Source: an uncultured Bacteroidia bacterium (GTDB lineage Bacteria; Bacteroidota; Bacteroidia; NS11-12g; UBA955). From it: DNA of 64,000 nt. Below, piece by piece: positions 46,998 through 56,146 of the stretch (position 1 is its first letter; every line of letters begins with the position of its first letter). Under the pieces are notes generated by a model, which had not been told where the DNA came from, did no database searches, and was given only the letters and a program-made list of their open reading frames with translations. Location of the stretch: assembly GCA_943789135.1 (NCBI GenBank), contig CALSSY010000008.1, positions 62,001 through 126,000 on the forward strand. Direction: 5' to 3'. A program made the translations under genes and the position numbers.

Positions 46998-47028
46998 AAT
47001 CTCGCCATACCTCCAAAATAAAAAACCC
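46998..47028 (+). repeat. Imperfect echo of the tRNA-Pro 3' end
   Basis: AATCTCGCCAT at 46998 repeats 46832-46842 of the tRNA T-arm and acceptor. It is followed by a diverged CC-rich stretch, then AAATAAAAAACCC, similar to the bases after the tRNA. No gene lies between the copies. It may be a worn attachment-site or duplication trace. Confidence 0.3.
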
Positions 47029-47035
47029 AAGTAAA

Positions 47036-47233
47036 TTAATCTAAATTCCTCTTATCAATAGGTGCTAAGAAAACATATAAAATCCATGCAAACCAAGAGA
47101 CCGAAAGCATGGCAATGATCCAAACCAATTTCTCAATTCCGTTGGTTCTGTCCGACTTCAGGATTTTAAAAAAGGGTATCAACCATATAATTCCGATTAA
47201 CGCCCACATAACTAGTAGGTAGATATAAATCAT
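47036..47233 (-). CDS. PLDc_N-type small membrane protein
   Basis: 65 residues with two membrane helices (IYLLVMWALIGIIWLIPFF and LVWIIAMLSVSWFAWILYVFL) joined by KILKSDRTNGIEK. This is the pattern of the phospholipase-D-nuclease N-terminal (PLDc_N) domain, here alone without a catalytic part. Function unknown. Confidence 0.72.
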   Translation of the reverse strand: MIYIYLLVMWALIGIIWLIPFFKILKSDRTNGIEKLVWIIAMLSVSWFAWILYVFLAPIDKRNLD

Positions 47234-47270
47234 GAATTAAATATAAAAATATTTATTCAATTCTTAATCC

Positions 47271-48083
47271 TCAACGTTTAATATTCAAATCTATCAATGG
47301 ACTGTACATCATGAAGGCATGATTTTCAACCAAGAGGGATTCAAAAACTTCACCATTGGCCAACCTTTCCATTTTGAAAATTTGATTATGGCGAGAGTAA
47401 CCACCCCAATACTCTTGCTTTATTATATGATTCCTTTCTTCAACCTCGTATGTTGTTTCCAACTGGGAGTCAGAAAACAAAGCGCCATGCAGATGCGTTT
47501 CGTCTAACCATAATTTTAATTGAAACGAATAAGGAGTCTTATTTCTAATTTGAAAGTCAATATAATTATATGACAATGTAGCACCCGCGCCAAACGGCAC
47601 CTTCCGATTGACATCTGGAAACACATCAAATCCGTGTCGATGCCTTTCCGTTATGGTGCAAGGTGAATGTGCAAATATCCAAAACAACAAATTCCCTAAT
47701 TGACAAAGTCCACCTCCAACTCCTTTTTGGACCTGACCTTGTTTAAGAACCAATCCATCTAAATACCCTTTTCGACGCGTCGGCCGCCCTACTTGTTTCC
47801 AAAACGAAAAGAACTCACCAGGGTGAATAACCGTATTGTTTATTTGGGCTATAGCTAGTTTTAAATTCGTTCTTTTGTTGCGCTGTAAATGCATATCGAC
47901 CTCTTTGAGTGGCCTCATAATCAATGAACAATGATTAAAAACTAAACAATCTAATGACTCACTGTCATAGCTTTGCCTACTCCATTTCTCATTACCCAAT
48001 AACCAATGCATCCTCCGCTTAAGTATAAAATATTCTCGACCTAGAACTTGTCTGATTGCGCTTCGTTTAATGGGTTTTTGCAT
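47271..48083 (-). CDS. VanW family protein
   Basis: 270 residues with the VanW core: IHPGEFFSFWKQVGRPTRRKGY, GQVQKGVGGGLCQLGNLL with its Cys, and RHRHGFDVFPD. There is no signal peptide or L,D-transpeptidase-related domain. VanW occurs in some vancomycin-resistance clusters, but this family is widespread and its function is unknown; no other van gene is near. It lies 10 bases after the DUF2200 gene, likely in the same operon. Confidence 0.86.
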   Translation of the reverse strand: MQKPIKRSAIRQVLGREYFILKRRMHWLLGNEKWSRQSYDSESLDCLVFNHCSLIMRPLKEVDMHLQRNKRTNLKLAIAQINNTVIHPGEFFSFWKQVGRPTRRKGYLDGLVLKQGQVQKGVGGGLCQLGNLLFWIFAHSPCTITERHRHGFDVFPDVNRKVPFGAGATLSYNYIDFQIRNKTPYSFQLKLWLDETHLHGALFSDSQLETTYEVEERNHIIKQEYWGGYSRHNQIFKMERLANGEVFESLLVENHAFMMYSPLIDLNIKR

Positions 48084-48093
48084 AGGAAATGTA

Positions 48094-48456
48094 TTAATGG
48101 CGCATAATTTTATCTATCGTTTTTCCTTTTGCCAGCTCGTCAACGATTTTATCCAAGTACCTCACTTTTCTAGTGAGGGCGTTCTCGATTTCTTCAATCT
48201 TATACCCACAAATATTGCCCTTGATTAATTCAGCTTTGTTATTGAGTTGCGCTCTTTCAAAAAAAGTTTCAAACGTGATTTTCTCGTCGATAGCATTTTG
48301 AACCGCTTCATTATCAAAACCTGTAAGCCATTTAATAACTTGCAATAATTCCAGTTCCGTGCGACCCTTTCTCAAAACCTTCGCAACATAATGCGGATAA
48401 ACTGAAGCAAATGTCATCCGTGCGATTTTCTCGTTATGCTCTTTTGTCGTTTTCAT
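48094..48456 (-). CDS. DUF2200 family protein
   Basis: 120 residues, soluble and helical. It contains KIARMTFASVYPHYVAKVLRKGRT and EIENALTRKVRYLDKIVDELAKGK, which match the DUF2200 pattern including the common VYPHYV stretch. Biochemical role unknown. First gene of a pair with VanW. Confidence 0.85.
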   Translation of the reverse strand: MKTTKEHNEKIARMTFASVYPHYVAKVLRKGRTELELLQVIKWLTGFDNEAVQNAIDEKITFETFFERAQLNNKAELIKGNICGYKIEEIENALTRKVRYLDKIVDELAKGKTIDKIMRH

Positions 48457-48612
48457 ATACGCGTGCTAAAAAACCAGTTTCCTATAGGTCTTATTTGATA
48501 ACGAAGAATATCTTCTGATTATTTTAGTTTAAAACTTCCAATTGATGATACATCCCTGCTAAATCTGCGATGTCCCACCCTTTTATTAACAACAGATTTT
48601 AATTTTAAGTCC

Positions 48613-48620
48613 TATATTTG
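48613..48620 (+). promoter_or_regulatory. -7 promoter box of the SPFH gene
   Basis: TATATTTG, an exact TAnnTTTG match ending seven bases before ATG 48628. Confidence 0.55.
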
Positions 48621-48627
48621 ATATGTT

Positions 48628-49557
48628 ATGATCTACCTCGAAAATTTTCTCTTGTTTGCCCTAGCTATTTTAGCCCTCATGGGCTCTGTGATTACCGTAC
48701 CCCAAGGCTCTATTGGAGTGATCACCATATTCGGAAAGTACCGACGGATTATGTCGCCCGGACTTAATTTCAAGATTCCCTTAATAGAAGCCGTACACCG
48801 TCGAATTTCCATTCAAAATCGCTCCATCGAACTCGATTTCCAAGCCATTACCATGGATCAAGCCAACGTGTACTTTCGAACCATGTTGCTGTTCTCCGTA
48901 TCCGATGCCAACGAAGAAACCATCAAAAGCGTTGCGTTCAAATTTTATAACGACAAAGATTTTATGACCGCCCTCACCCGTACCATTGAAGGCAGTGTGC
49001 GCGGTTTCGTGGCCACCAAACGTCAATCTGAAATACTTGCCCTGAGAAGCGAAATCGTACAATCGGTGAAAGTTTCTATCGACCATACCCTCGAAGCATG
49101 GGGTTACAATTTGCATGATTTGGCTCTTAATGATATCACCTTCGACGAAGTTATAACCAAATCTATGGCCCAAGTTGTGGCGTCCAGCAATTTAAAAGCC
49201 GCTGCTGAAAATGAAGGTCAAGCATTATTAATCACAAAAACAAAAGGTGCAGAGGCAGATGGAAATGCCATTAAAATTGCCGCAGAAGCCGAAAAAATAG
49301 CCGCACAAATGCGCGGTGAAGGTATAGCCCTTTTCCGAAAAGAAGTAGCCCGTGGTATGTCAGAAGCCGCCAATGAAATGAAAACGGCCAATTTCGATGA
49401 AAGTTACCTGTTATTCACCATGTGGACAGAAGCCATTAAAAACTTTGCGCAAGATGGAGAAGGTAATGTCATCTTCCTCGACGGTTCGCCCGAAGGAATG
49501 CACAGAACCTTAAAGCAAATGATGGCAACTGTAAATCTTGATAAGCAAAAAGCTTAA
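48628..49557 (+). CDS. SPFH/band 7 membrane protein
   Basis: 309 residues. One N-terminal membrane helix (about 5-25) is followed by the SPFH domain, with VPQGSIGVITIFGKYRRIMSPGLNFKIP and the later EITKSMAQVVASSNLKAAAENEGQA-type helix. Such proteins oligomerise on membranes and bind proteases or organise microdomains. There is no neighbouring NfeD gene. It is followed by a terminator and stands alone. Confidence 0.92.
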   Translation: MIYLENFLLFALAILALMGSVITVPQGSIGVITIFGKYRRIMSPGLNFKIPLIEAVHRRISIQNRSIELDFQAITMDQANVYFRTMLLFSVSDANEETIKSVAFKFYNDKDFMTALTRTIEGSVRGFVATKRQSEILALRSEIVQSVKVSIDHTLEAWGYNLHDLALNDITFDEVITKSMAQVVASSNLKAAAENEGQALLITKTKGAEADGNAIKIAAEAEKIAAQMRGEGIALFRKEVARGMSEAANEMKTANFDESYLLFTMWTEAIKNFAQDGEGNVIFLDGSPEGMHRTLKQMMATVNLDKQKA

Positions 49558-49577
49558 TCGCTATTTGATATAAATAA

Positions 49578-49610
49578 AGGGGATTTAACAATAGGTTGAA
49601 TCCCTTTTTT
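49578..49610 (+). terminator. Terminator of the SPFH gene
   Basis: AAAGGGGATT/AATCCCTTT hairpin with a 14-base loop region, then a T-run, 20 bases after the stop. Confidence 0.7.
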
Positions 49611-49950
49611 ATTGGGTCCTTTTGGATAGAAATACGCTCAGGTAAAATTTCCCCAATAATAACAGACCCACAACAAAAAAAGGCGCCGCCAAATGACGTA
49701 TACCGTCGTTAAAAAAGAATTCACCACACATCCAAACTACATTGGCCATAATCCAGCATAGGACGGCCCCGTTATGATGCAGCTCTGAATCATCGCTCCT
49801 GGTAATCCAACACAATTGAACCGCTAAAAACAAAGTAGGAATGGCCATCAAAAGTGCCAAAATTTTAAAATCCATTATCCAGCCAAAATCTTTCAGCAAC
49901 CACAAAACAATGTGAAGGTTTTCCTTTTTTCGAACGGCCCCAATCATCAC
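49609..49950 (-). CDS. Small membrane protein, unknown
   Basis: 113 residues with three predicted helices (FKILALLMAIPTLFLAVQLCWI, GAVLCWIMANVVWMCGEFFF and FFVVGLLLLGKFYLSVFL). A TAAAATTG box (seven of eight) ends four bases before its ATG. It converges with the SPFH gene terminator. Family unknown; the composition resembles small YoaK/DUF-type integral proteins without a firm match. Confidence 0.6.
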   Translation of the reverse strand: MMIGAVRKKENLHIVLWLLKDFGWIMDFKILALLMAIPTLFLAVQLCWITRSDDSELHHNGAVLCWIMANVVWMCGEFFFNDGIRHLAAPFFVVGLLLLGKFYLSVFLSKRTQ

Positions 49951-50007
49951 ACAATTTTAATGTAAATATTTAATTTCCTTGAAATTTATCCCGTTTTTTG
50001 AAACTCC

Positions 50008-51117
50008 ATGTTGTCTCCTAAAATCTTGATTCCAATAAGTATTTTCATGGGTTCATGCTTTTTGCATTACCCCATTCCGTTTGCGAAATCGGGTATTTCT
50101 GAAAGTCACGTTGAATCATTATCAAACAATGGACTAAATATCGAAACAGATACCATTATCGGTTTGTCAAAAACATACCGCATTGCTATCGGTTACCCAT
50201 CGGCTTCCGCGGGAATTATCATCAATAACAATTGGTGGATCTTAGGCGATGATGCCCAAAATCTGTTATGTGTAACATCCCAAAGAACCGATTCACCATA
50301 CCTCTATTACCCGCTTCCATTTATACGTGAAACAAAAGATCTCACTGAAGAGCCCCAATACCGTCGAATTAAAAAAGCTTCAAAAATGGACTTTGAGGCG
50401 CTCGCCCATTTTGCCAATACCTTTAACAGCGAAACGTCTTACCATATTTGGGCATTCGGCTCGGGTTCCAAGAGTCCTCAACGCGATACCGGCCTGTATT
50501 GGAATTTTGAAAATTCAATTCCAAATCCCAATAAACAACCCGATAAAATAAACCTCAGCCCGCTTTATGAATTCCTACAAAGGCAGACCAATATAAACGC
50601 CGAAGATTGGAATATAGAAGGTGCCTGCATAGACCCAAGAAACGAAGGTGTGCTATATCTATTAAATAGGAAGCCCGCCGTTTTGATATCTTTAAGCCTA
50701 CGAGATTGGTTTCGTTATTTAGAAATTGGCAGTTTACCCCTAGGGCAAATTGAAATCAGCCCCTTTACATTGCCGGTAATTGATGGGTATGAATCTGGAT
50801 TTTCTGGAGCCACTATGGATACCGCACGAAATAGTATTTGGTTCTCCAGCTCGGTAGAAGTTACCGATAATTCTGTAAACGACGGTACAATACTGGGTTC
50901 GTTTATTGGAGAAATATCATTATCAACAAAAGCGCTCTATGGTCGACCCTTTTTAATACCCGAAGAACCGTTTTCCAAACAAAAAACCAAATTGGAATCC
51001 ATTTCCTTACAAGCTTCAGATAAATCCAAAGCCAGGATTTTTCGAGGTACCGTTGACAATGATAACGGCGGCTCGCAACTGTTGATTATTGAAGCCCAGC
51101 TAAGGACAAAAAATTAG
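50008..51117 (+). CDS. Exported beta-propeller-like protein, possibly DUF6929
   Basis: 369 residues. The N-terminal hydrophobic segment LIPISIFMGSCFLHYP contains a Cys and may be a lipoprotein signal. The rest is beta-rich, with NNWWILGDDAQNLL, KMDFEALAHFANTF, YHIWAFGSGSKSPQRDTG and WNIEGACIDPRNEGVLYLLNR. The LAHF/FGSGS pattern recalls DUF6929-type or esterase-like phytase propellers. No catalytic residues recognised. It ends nine bases before the tyrosine phosphatase gene. Confidence 0.6.
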   Translation: MLSPKILIPISIFMGSCFLHYPIPFAKSGISESHVESLSNNGLNIETDTIIGLSKTYRIAIGYPSASAGIIINNNWWILGDDAQNLLCVTSQRTDSPYLYYPLPFIRETKDLTEEPQYRRIKKASKMDFEALAHFANTFNSETSYHIWAFGSGSKSPQRDTGLYWNFENSIPNPNKQPDKINLSPLYEFLQRQTNINAEDWNIEGACIDPRNEGVLYLLNRKPAVLISLSLRDWFRYLEIGSLPLGQIEISPFTLPVIDGYESGFSGATMDTARNSIWFSSSVEVTDNSVNDGTILGSFIGEISLSTKALYGRPFLIPEEPFSKQKTKLESISLQASDKSKARIFRGTVDNDNGGSQLLIIEAQLRTKN

Positions 51118-51126
51118 TAGGTTTGC

Positions 51127-51588
51127 ATGGTGAAACATATTGTTTTTGTTTGTCTCGGAAATATTTGTCGCTCTCCATTGGCAGAAGCTTTATTTAAAGA
51201 TCAAGTTAAATTAAAAGGTCTTGAAGACCACTATTTTATTGACTCTTGCGGCACCAATGGATTTCATAATGGAGAAGCCGCAGATCCGCGCACACGAGCC
51301 AATGCCGCCGAACACGGAATAGATGTTACCAGTATCAGTCGACAACTTACTCTTGGAGACATTATGGATGCCGATTTTGTGATTACAATGGCCCGTGATG
51401 TGCACGATCAGGTTATACGTTTTTGTCGCAATGAAGAGCAACGAGAAAAAGTTCATCTATTCAGAAGGTTTGATCCTGAAGATCCCAATTCCGATGTTCC
51501 CGACCCTTGGTACAACGATAAATTTGAAGAGGTTTTTCAGATTATTGAACGCAATACACAAATTTGGTTACAGCAAGTTGAGGGATAG
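51127..51588 (+). CDS. Low-molecular-weight protein-tyrosine phosphatase
   Basis: Cytosolic phosphatase of 153 residues. The P-loop is C9-LGNI-C14-R15-S with the catalytic Cys at 9, and the general acid Asp is in VPDPWYND. This family often controls exopolysaccharide export through a tyrosine kinase, but none is nearby. A TAGGTTTG promoter box ends one base before the ATG; if used, transcription would start inside the codons, so GTG 51130 might be the true start. Confidence 0.93.
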   Translation: MVKHIVFVCLGNICRSPLAEALFKDQVKLKGLEDHYFIDSCGTNGFHNGEAADPRTRANAAEHGIDVTSISRQLTLGDIMDADFVITMARDVHDQVIRFCRNEEQREKVHLFRRFDPEDPNSDVPDPWYNDKFEEVFQIIERNTQIWLQQVEG

Positions 51589-51655
51589 CACAAGGCTTAT
51601 TGTAGAATAAACAATTTTAAATTAAATTGCATTTCGCGTAACAATTGCGTCATAC

Positions 51656-54640
51656 ATGAATTTATACAAACATCTCAACATAAATTTTTGGTTATTAATT
51701 CTCATCCTTCTAATTGGCAATAATTTACAAGGGCAATTTACCCTTCAGATTTCCAGCGATAAAACGGGGAAAGCTTTAGAAAATGTAGAAGCCGTTTCAA
51801 TTTCCGATGGCAATTCTCTTGGAAAAACAGATGAAAACGGCATTTTAAATACAAATTCACCCAAAGGCACTGAAATCTTATTAACAAAAGAAAACTTTGA
51901 AAACTACACCACTGTTTTAGGAAATGACAATCGAATCTTCATCAGTTTAACTCCGAAAGTCGAATCGGTTGAAGAGGTTGTAATCGTTGGATATAACAGT
52001 CAAAAAAGAAGAGAAATTACCGGCTCCGTAGGTTCTGTAAAAGGGGCAGACCTAATAAAACAACCTGTACTAACAGGTACCCAAGCCATACAAGGCAAAT
52101 TAGCCGGAGTTCAAATAACCAACTTTGGATCTCCAGGATCCGCACCTACCGTGCGCATTAGAGGTACGGGTTCCGTAATTGGGGGGGCAGAACCCTTATA
52201 CGTTGTTGATGGCATCATAACCGATGACATTCGCAATATTGCCACTACCGATATCGTTTCTATTGATGTACTTAAAGATGCCTCGTCTACCGCTATTTAT
52301 GGAGTGCGAGCTGCCAACGGAGTTATATTAATTACCACCAGAGCAGGGAAAAGAGGAACCTCTGAATTGCGCTACGACTCGTATTTTGGATTTAAATCCT
52401 TAACGAATAAGGTGTATATGTCTGGACCCAATTCTTTCGCCACATATTCCAATGAAGCGGCCGGTGCCTTTGCCATTAAACCCGAACAAATTACGGGAAA
52501 AACCGATTGGATGGATGCGATTACACGAACCGGACTGCAACAAAACCACTCCATTTCCTTAAGTGGAGGAGGCAATAAAAGCGCCTCGTTTTTAAGCGTA
52601 AATTATATGAAAGAAAGTGGAATCCTCTTGGGCAACGACTACGAAAGGATTACCATTAGAAATAACAACGATTACTACATCAATAATGGACTTAAAATTG
52701 GAAACACTCTAAATATCAGCCGTTATAAATCGAATAATAAACCTTTTAGCGTTTTCACTTCAGCCTACAATGCCGCACCCCTATACGATGCAGTTGATGA
52801 AAATGGAAATTATGGTTATTCCGATGTTAATAATGTTGGAAATCCACTTGCCGCCCTTGATTACACCGATGATCAATCTTTTGGAAATCGCCTCATGGGC
52901 AATGTATATGCCGATGTAAAATTGGCAAAAGGACTTAATTTCAATACAAGCTTTGGCTTAGATGCATTTGACAATCAAGGCCGAAATTACCAACAACGTT
53001 ACCGTGTAAGTCCAACACAGCGTTACGATACCACGACATATCGCGTGAGCAGCCAAAATGGATACCGTTGGATTTGGAATCAAATTTTAACCTACACTAC
53101 GGAAATTAATAAAAAACATAAGATCACCTTATTGGCCGGTCACACTGCAGAGCAATACGACGGTGAGGAATTTGCTATTGCCAAAGACGGGGTGCCTTCC
53201 AAGCCTCAATACCGATATATCAACACGGGTAATTCTACCATTCAAGGAAATATCCTCTACCAAAGGCCAATCGGGGATTATGGAAAACGAGAAAGTTATT
53301 TATCCAAATTCAACTATGCGTATGCCGATAAATTATTCGTTACCGGTTCTTTGCGTCGAGATGGATCTTCCAAATTCCCTGAAGCCAATAGATGGGGATA
53401 TTTCCCATCATTAGGACTTGCCTGGGATCTAACGAAAGAAGGGTTTATTTCCAGAAACAGTACCGTTAATTATTTGAAATTAAGAGGTTCATTTGGTCAA
53501 GTGGGTAACGATAGGATCAATCCATCTGAGTTCACAGCACTTCTGTCTACCGGTTTGATTTCTGTTTTTGGAAATGATGACATTCAAGACGGTTCTACTA
53601 TTGCTGAAATTAAAGATCCTAACCTTAAATGGGAAATCACCACAGAGTACGATTTAGGTGTTGATTTGGAGATGTTGGATAAGCGTATTTTTGTCACTTT
53701 TGACGCCTATTACAAATTAACCTCTGGGGCTTTATTTAATGTGCCATTAGCAGCTGGGCTAGGAGACAACAACAACAGTATGTTAACCAATGCCGCTGAT
53801 ATTTCTAATCAAGGTATTGAATTAACTGTGGGATACACACCCAAAAACAATGCAAAAAACACATTCAAATGGAACACTCAATTAACCAGTACATTCAATA
53901 AAAATCGCGTTGAAAACCTCGGTTTAGGTAGACCCACTAATTATGGAAACCTAAATAACGGTGAGTTTGCCACTCGCGTTGCTCCCGGTCAACCAATTGG
54001 GGTATTTTGGGTTTACGAAACCGATGGTATATTCCAAAATACAGATGAGATCAATCAAAGTGCGCACTTTTTTGGAACACAACCCGGTGATTTCCGTGTT
54101 ATTGACCAAAATAACGACGGCATAATTAACGATGAAGATCGTATTTATGTAGGTTCCTATCAACCCGTAGTTTATTTAGGATGGAATACCCAAATGAACT
54201 GGAAAAATTGGGATTTCAATATTGACTTCTTCTCAAATATTGGCAACAAAGTATTCAACGGAAAGAAAACCGTTCGTTATGGCGGTAGCTATAATGTTGA
54301 ATACGAAGTCGCCGCAAATCGTTGGACTCCCGATAACCCAAGCAATACGTCCCCAAGAGCATTTAACGGGGTTCCGAAACCTACAGACTATTTTGTAGAA
54401 AGCGGTTCGTTTTTGCGTTTGAATAATTTAGCGATTGGTTACACCATGCCGAAAAGGCAATTGGCCAAAATTGGTGCAAAAAACGTACGTTTCTATTTAA
54501 CCGCTCAAAATCTGTTTACCCTAATGAACTATTCGGGTTATACGGCTGAATTACCAGGCGCTCCGCCGGAAGCCGGAATCGAACTCAATATATACCCAAC
54601 TTCAAGAACGGTAATTACAGGCGTTCAAATCCAATTTTAA
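51656..54640 (+). CDS. susC: SusC/RagA-type TonB-linked outer-membrane transporter
   Basis: 994 residues. Signal peptide (NFWLLILILLIGNNLQGQ), a short carboxypeptidase-like N-terminal domain, the TonB-box region VEEVVIVGYNSQKRREITGSV, and the SusC plug signature SGxPG-like FGSPGSAPTVRIRGTGS with LYVVDGI and LKDASSTAIYGVRAANGVI. The barrel follows. It takes up oligosaccharides with the lipoprotein lid SusD encoded 11 bases downstream. First gene of a five- or six-gene glucan locus. Confidence 0.95.
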   Translation: MNLYKHLNINFWLLILILLIGNNLQGQFTLQISSDKTGKALENVEAVSISDGNSLGKTDENGILNTNSPKGTEILLTKENFENYTTVLGNDNRIFISLTPKVESVEEVVIVGYNSQKRREITGSVGSVKGADLIKQPVLTGTQAIQGKLAGVQITNFGSPGSAPTVRIRGTGSVIGGAEPLYVVDGIITDDIRNIATTDIVSIDVLKDASSTAIYGVRAANGVILITTRAGKRGTSELRYDSYFGFKSLTNKVYMSGPNSFATYSNEAAGAFAIKPEQITGKTDWMDAITRTGLQQNHSISLSGGGNKSASFLSVNYMKESGILLGNDYERITIRNNNDYYINNGLKIGNTLNISRYKSNNKPFSVFTSAYNAAPLYDAVDENGNYGYSDVNNVGNPLAALDYTDDQSFGNRLMGNVYADVKLAKGLNFNTSFGLDAFDNQGRNYQQRYRVSPTQRYDTTTYRVSSQNGYRWIWNQILTYTTEINKKHKITLLAGHTAEQYDGEEFAIAKDGVPSKPQYRYINTGNSTIQGNILYQRPIGDYGKRESYLSKFNYAYADKLFVTGSLRRDGSSKFPEANRWGYFPSLGLAWDLTKEGFISRNSTVNYLKLRGSFGQVGNDRINPSEFTALLSTGLISVFGNDDIQDGSTIAEIKDPNLKWEITTEYDLGVDLEMLDKRIFVTFDAYYKLTSGALFNVPLAAGLGDNNNSMLTNAADISNQGIELTVGYTPKNNAKNTFKWNTQLTSTFNKNRVENLGLGRPTNYGNLNNGEFATRVAPGQPIGVFWVYETDGIFQNTDEINQSAHFFGTQPGDFRVIDQNNDGIINDEDRIYVGSYQPVVYLGWNTQMNWKNWDFNIDFFSNIGNKVFNGKKTVRYGGSYNVEYEVAANRWTPDNPSNTSPRAFNGVPKPTDYFVESGSFLRLNNLAIGYTMPKRQLAKIGAKNVRFYLTAQNLFTLMNYSGYTAELPGAPPEAGIELNIYPTSRTVITGVQIQF

Positions 54641-54650
54641 ATTAATATCC

Positions 54651-56120
54651 ATGTTCAAACACAATAAGATATTTACTGCCCTATTAGGTCTCACAGCACT
54701 TTCACTGACCCTCGGAGGATGTAAAAAGAATTTCTTAGATGAACCACCAAGAGTTCAAACAATAGAAGACTATTTCACAACTTCCAATCAAGCGGCACGT
54801 GAAATGGTGAATGCCATTTACAATAAGCTATACGATTGGAATATCCATAGTTTCCCGTTTATTGGAATGACTGAAATTGCTGGGGATAATGCATCCAAAG
54901 GAAGCGATGTAGGAGATTCTGGTGGCGATAAAGACCAATTAGATGCCTATTTCTTCTCACCCACCTCCATTTCTTTTGGGGATGTTTGGAATGGCTATTT
55001 TGAAGGAATTGCACGCGCCAACAAAGCCATAAAATTCATCAATGAATTGGAAATCCCAGAAGCGCAAAAAATACAATACATAGCGGAGGCTCGTTTTTTA
55101 AGAGCGTACTTTTATTTCTTTTTGGTCAGAAGTTTTGGTGAAGTACCCGTAATTCCTCAGGTTCCCGAAACAGAAGACGAAATTGCACAAACCTATGTTC
55201 GTTCGTCCATTAGCGATGTTTACGCACTAATTGAAAGTGACTTTCAATATGCCTTACAATTACCTTCGAAACAATTGGTCGATTTAGGGCGAGTTAGTGG
55301 CGATGCTGCACGTGCCTTTTTAGCTAAAACAGCACTTTACCGAAAAAATTATGGCCAATGCGCCAGCTATTGTAACGAGCTAATCAATAGCCAAGAATAC
55401 AAACTCTTACCGGATTATTCGCATATCTGGCGGGAAATTGGCGAGTTCTCTGAGGAGTCTATATGGGAAGTAAATGCCAAAGGGTCAGATCCCCAAAAAG
55501 GCATTTTGGAATATTTTGTGGTTCAAGCCCCGAGAGGTGGAAGCAAAGGACTTGGATGGGGATTCAACACGCCCACACAAGCGTTTTACGATGCCTATGA
55601 AGAAGGCGATGTTCGGCGCGAAGCCACCATTATTGTTTCGGGTCAAACGCTTTGGGATGGATGGGAAACCGACCCCAACCATACAAATCCTTTGTACAAC
55701 TATAAATCATACGTAAGTCGATTGGCGGAATCATGGGGTCAAGGCGACATGAATGCAAATAAGAACCTTCGTGTGATGCGATATGCAGAAGTACTTTTAA
55801 TGGCGGCAGAATCTGCTAACGAATTAGGAGATGCTCAATTAGCTTGTGATTATCTTAATAGGGTGCGTTCAAGAGCGGGCCTACCCGATTACAAAACAAC
55901 CGATAGCGATTCCTTACGCATGAAAATATGGAATGAACGTCGATTTGAGTTGGCTTTCGAACACGATCGGGTATTTGATTTACGACGTCAGGGACGTATT
56001 GGTGAAGTCATGAAATCAAATGGAATACCATTTGTGGATGGAAAACACGAACTTTACCCCATTCCACAGAGACAAATAGACCTGAGTGCAGGTAAAATGT
56101 TTCAAAATCCCGGATATTAA
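54651..56120 (+). CDS. susD: SusD/RagB-type glycan-binding lipoprotein
   Basis: 489 residues. Lipobox LTLGGCKKNFLDEPP, then the TPR-rich SusD fold with FLRAYFYFFLVRSFGEVPVI and DAARAFLAKTALYRKNY. The C-terminal RYAEVLLMAAE, YLNRVRSRAGLP and NERRFELAFEHDRVFDLRR segments are also present. Surface lipoprotein that caps SusC and binds the incoming sugar. Ends 27 bases before the LamG lipoprotein. Confidence 0.95.
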   Translation: MFKHNKIFTALLGLTALSLTLGGCKKNFLDEPPRVQTIEDYFTTSNQAAREMVNAIYNKLYDWNIHSFPFIGMTEIAGDNASKGSDVGDSGGDKDQLDAYFFSPTSISFGDVWNGYFEGIARANKAIKFINELEIPEAQKIQYIAEARFLRAYFYFFLVRSFGEVPVIPQVPETEDEIAQTYVRSSISDVYALIESDFQYALQLPSKQLVDLGRVSGDAARAFLAKTALYRKNYGQCASYCNELINSQEYKLLPDYSHIWREIGEFSEESIWEVNAKGSDPQKGILEYFVVQAPRGGSKGLGWGFNTPTQAFYDAYEEGDVRREATIIVSGQTLWDGWETDPNHTNPLYNYKSYVSRLAESWGQGDMNANKNLRVMRYAEVLLMAAESANELGDAQLACDYLNRVRSRAGLPDYKTTDSDSLRMKIWNERRFELAFEHDRVFDLRRQGRIGEVMKSNGIPFVDGKHELYPIPQRQIDLSAGKMFQNPGY

Positions 56121-56146
56121 ACAAAAACTAATCATTTATACTAACT

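Noticed and set aside
46607..47008. Minus-strand frame with [21 protein letters not shown] over tRNA-Pro
   Set aside because: It is the antisense of the tRNA-Pro gene; this peptide is a common false translation of tRNA loci.
47271..48083. VanW as a sign of vancomycin resistance
   Set aside because: No vanA/H/X/R/S genes nearby; VanW proteins are widespread without any resistance role.
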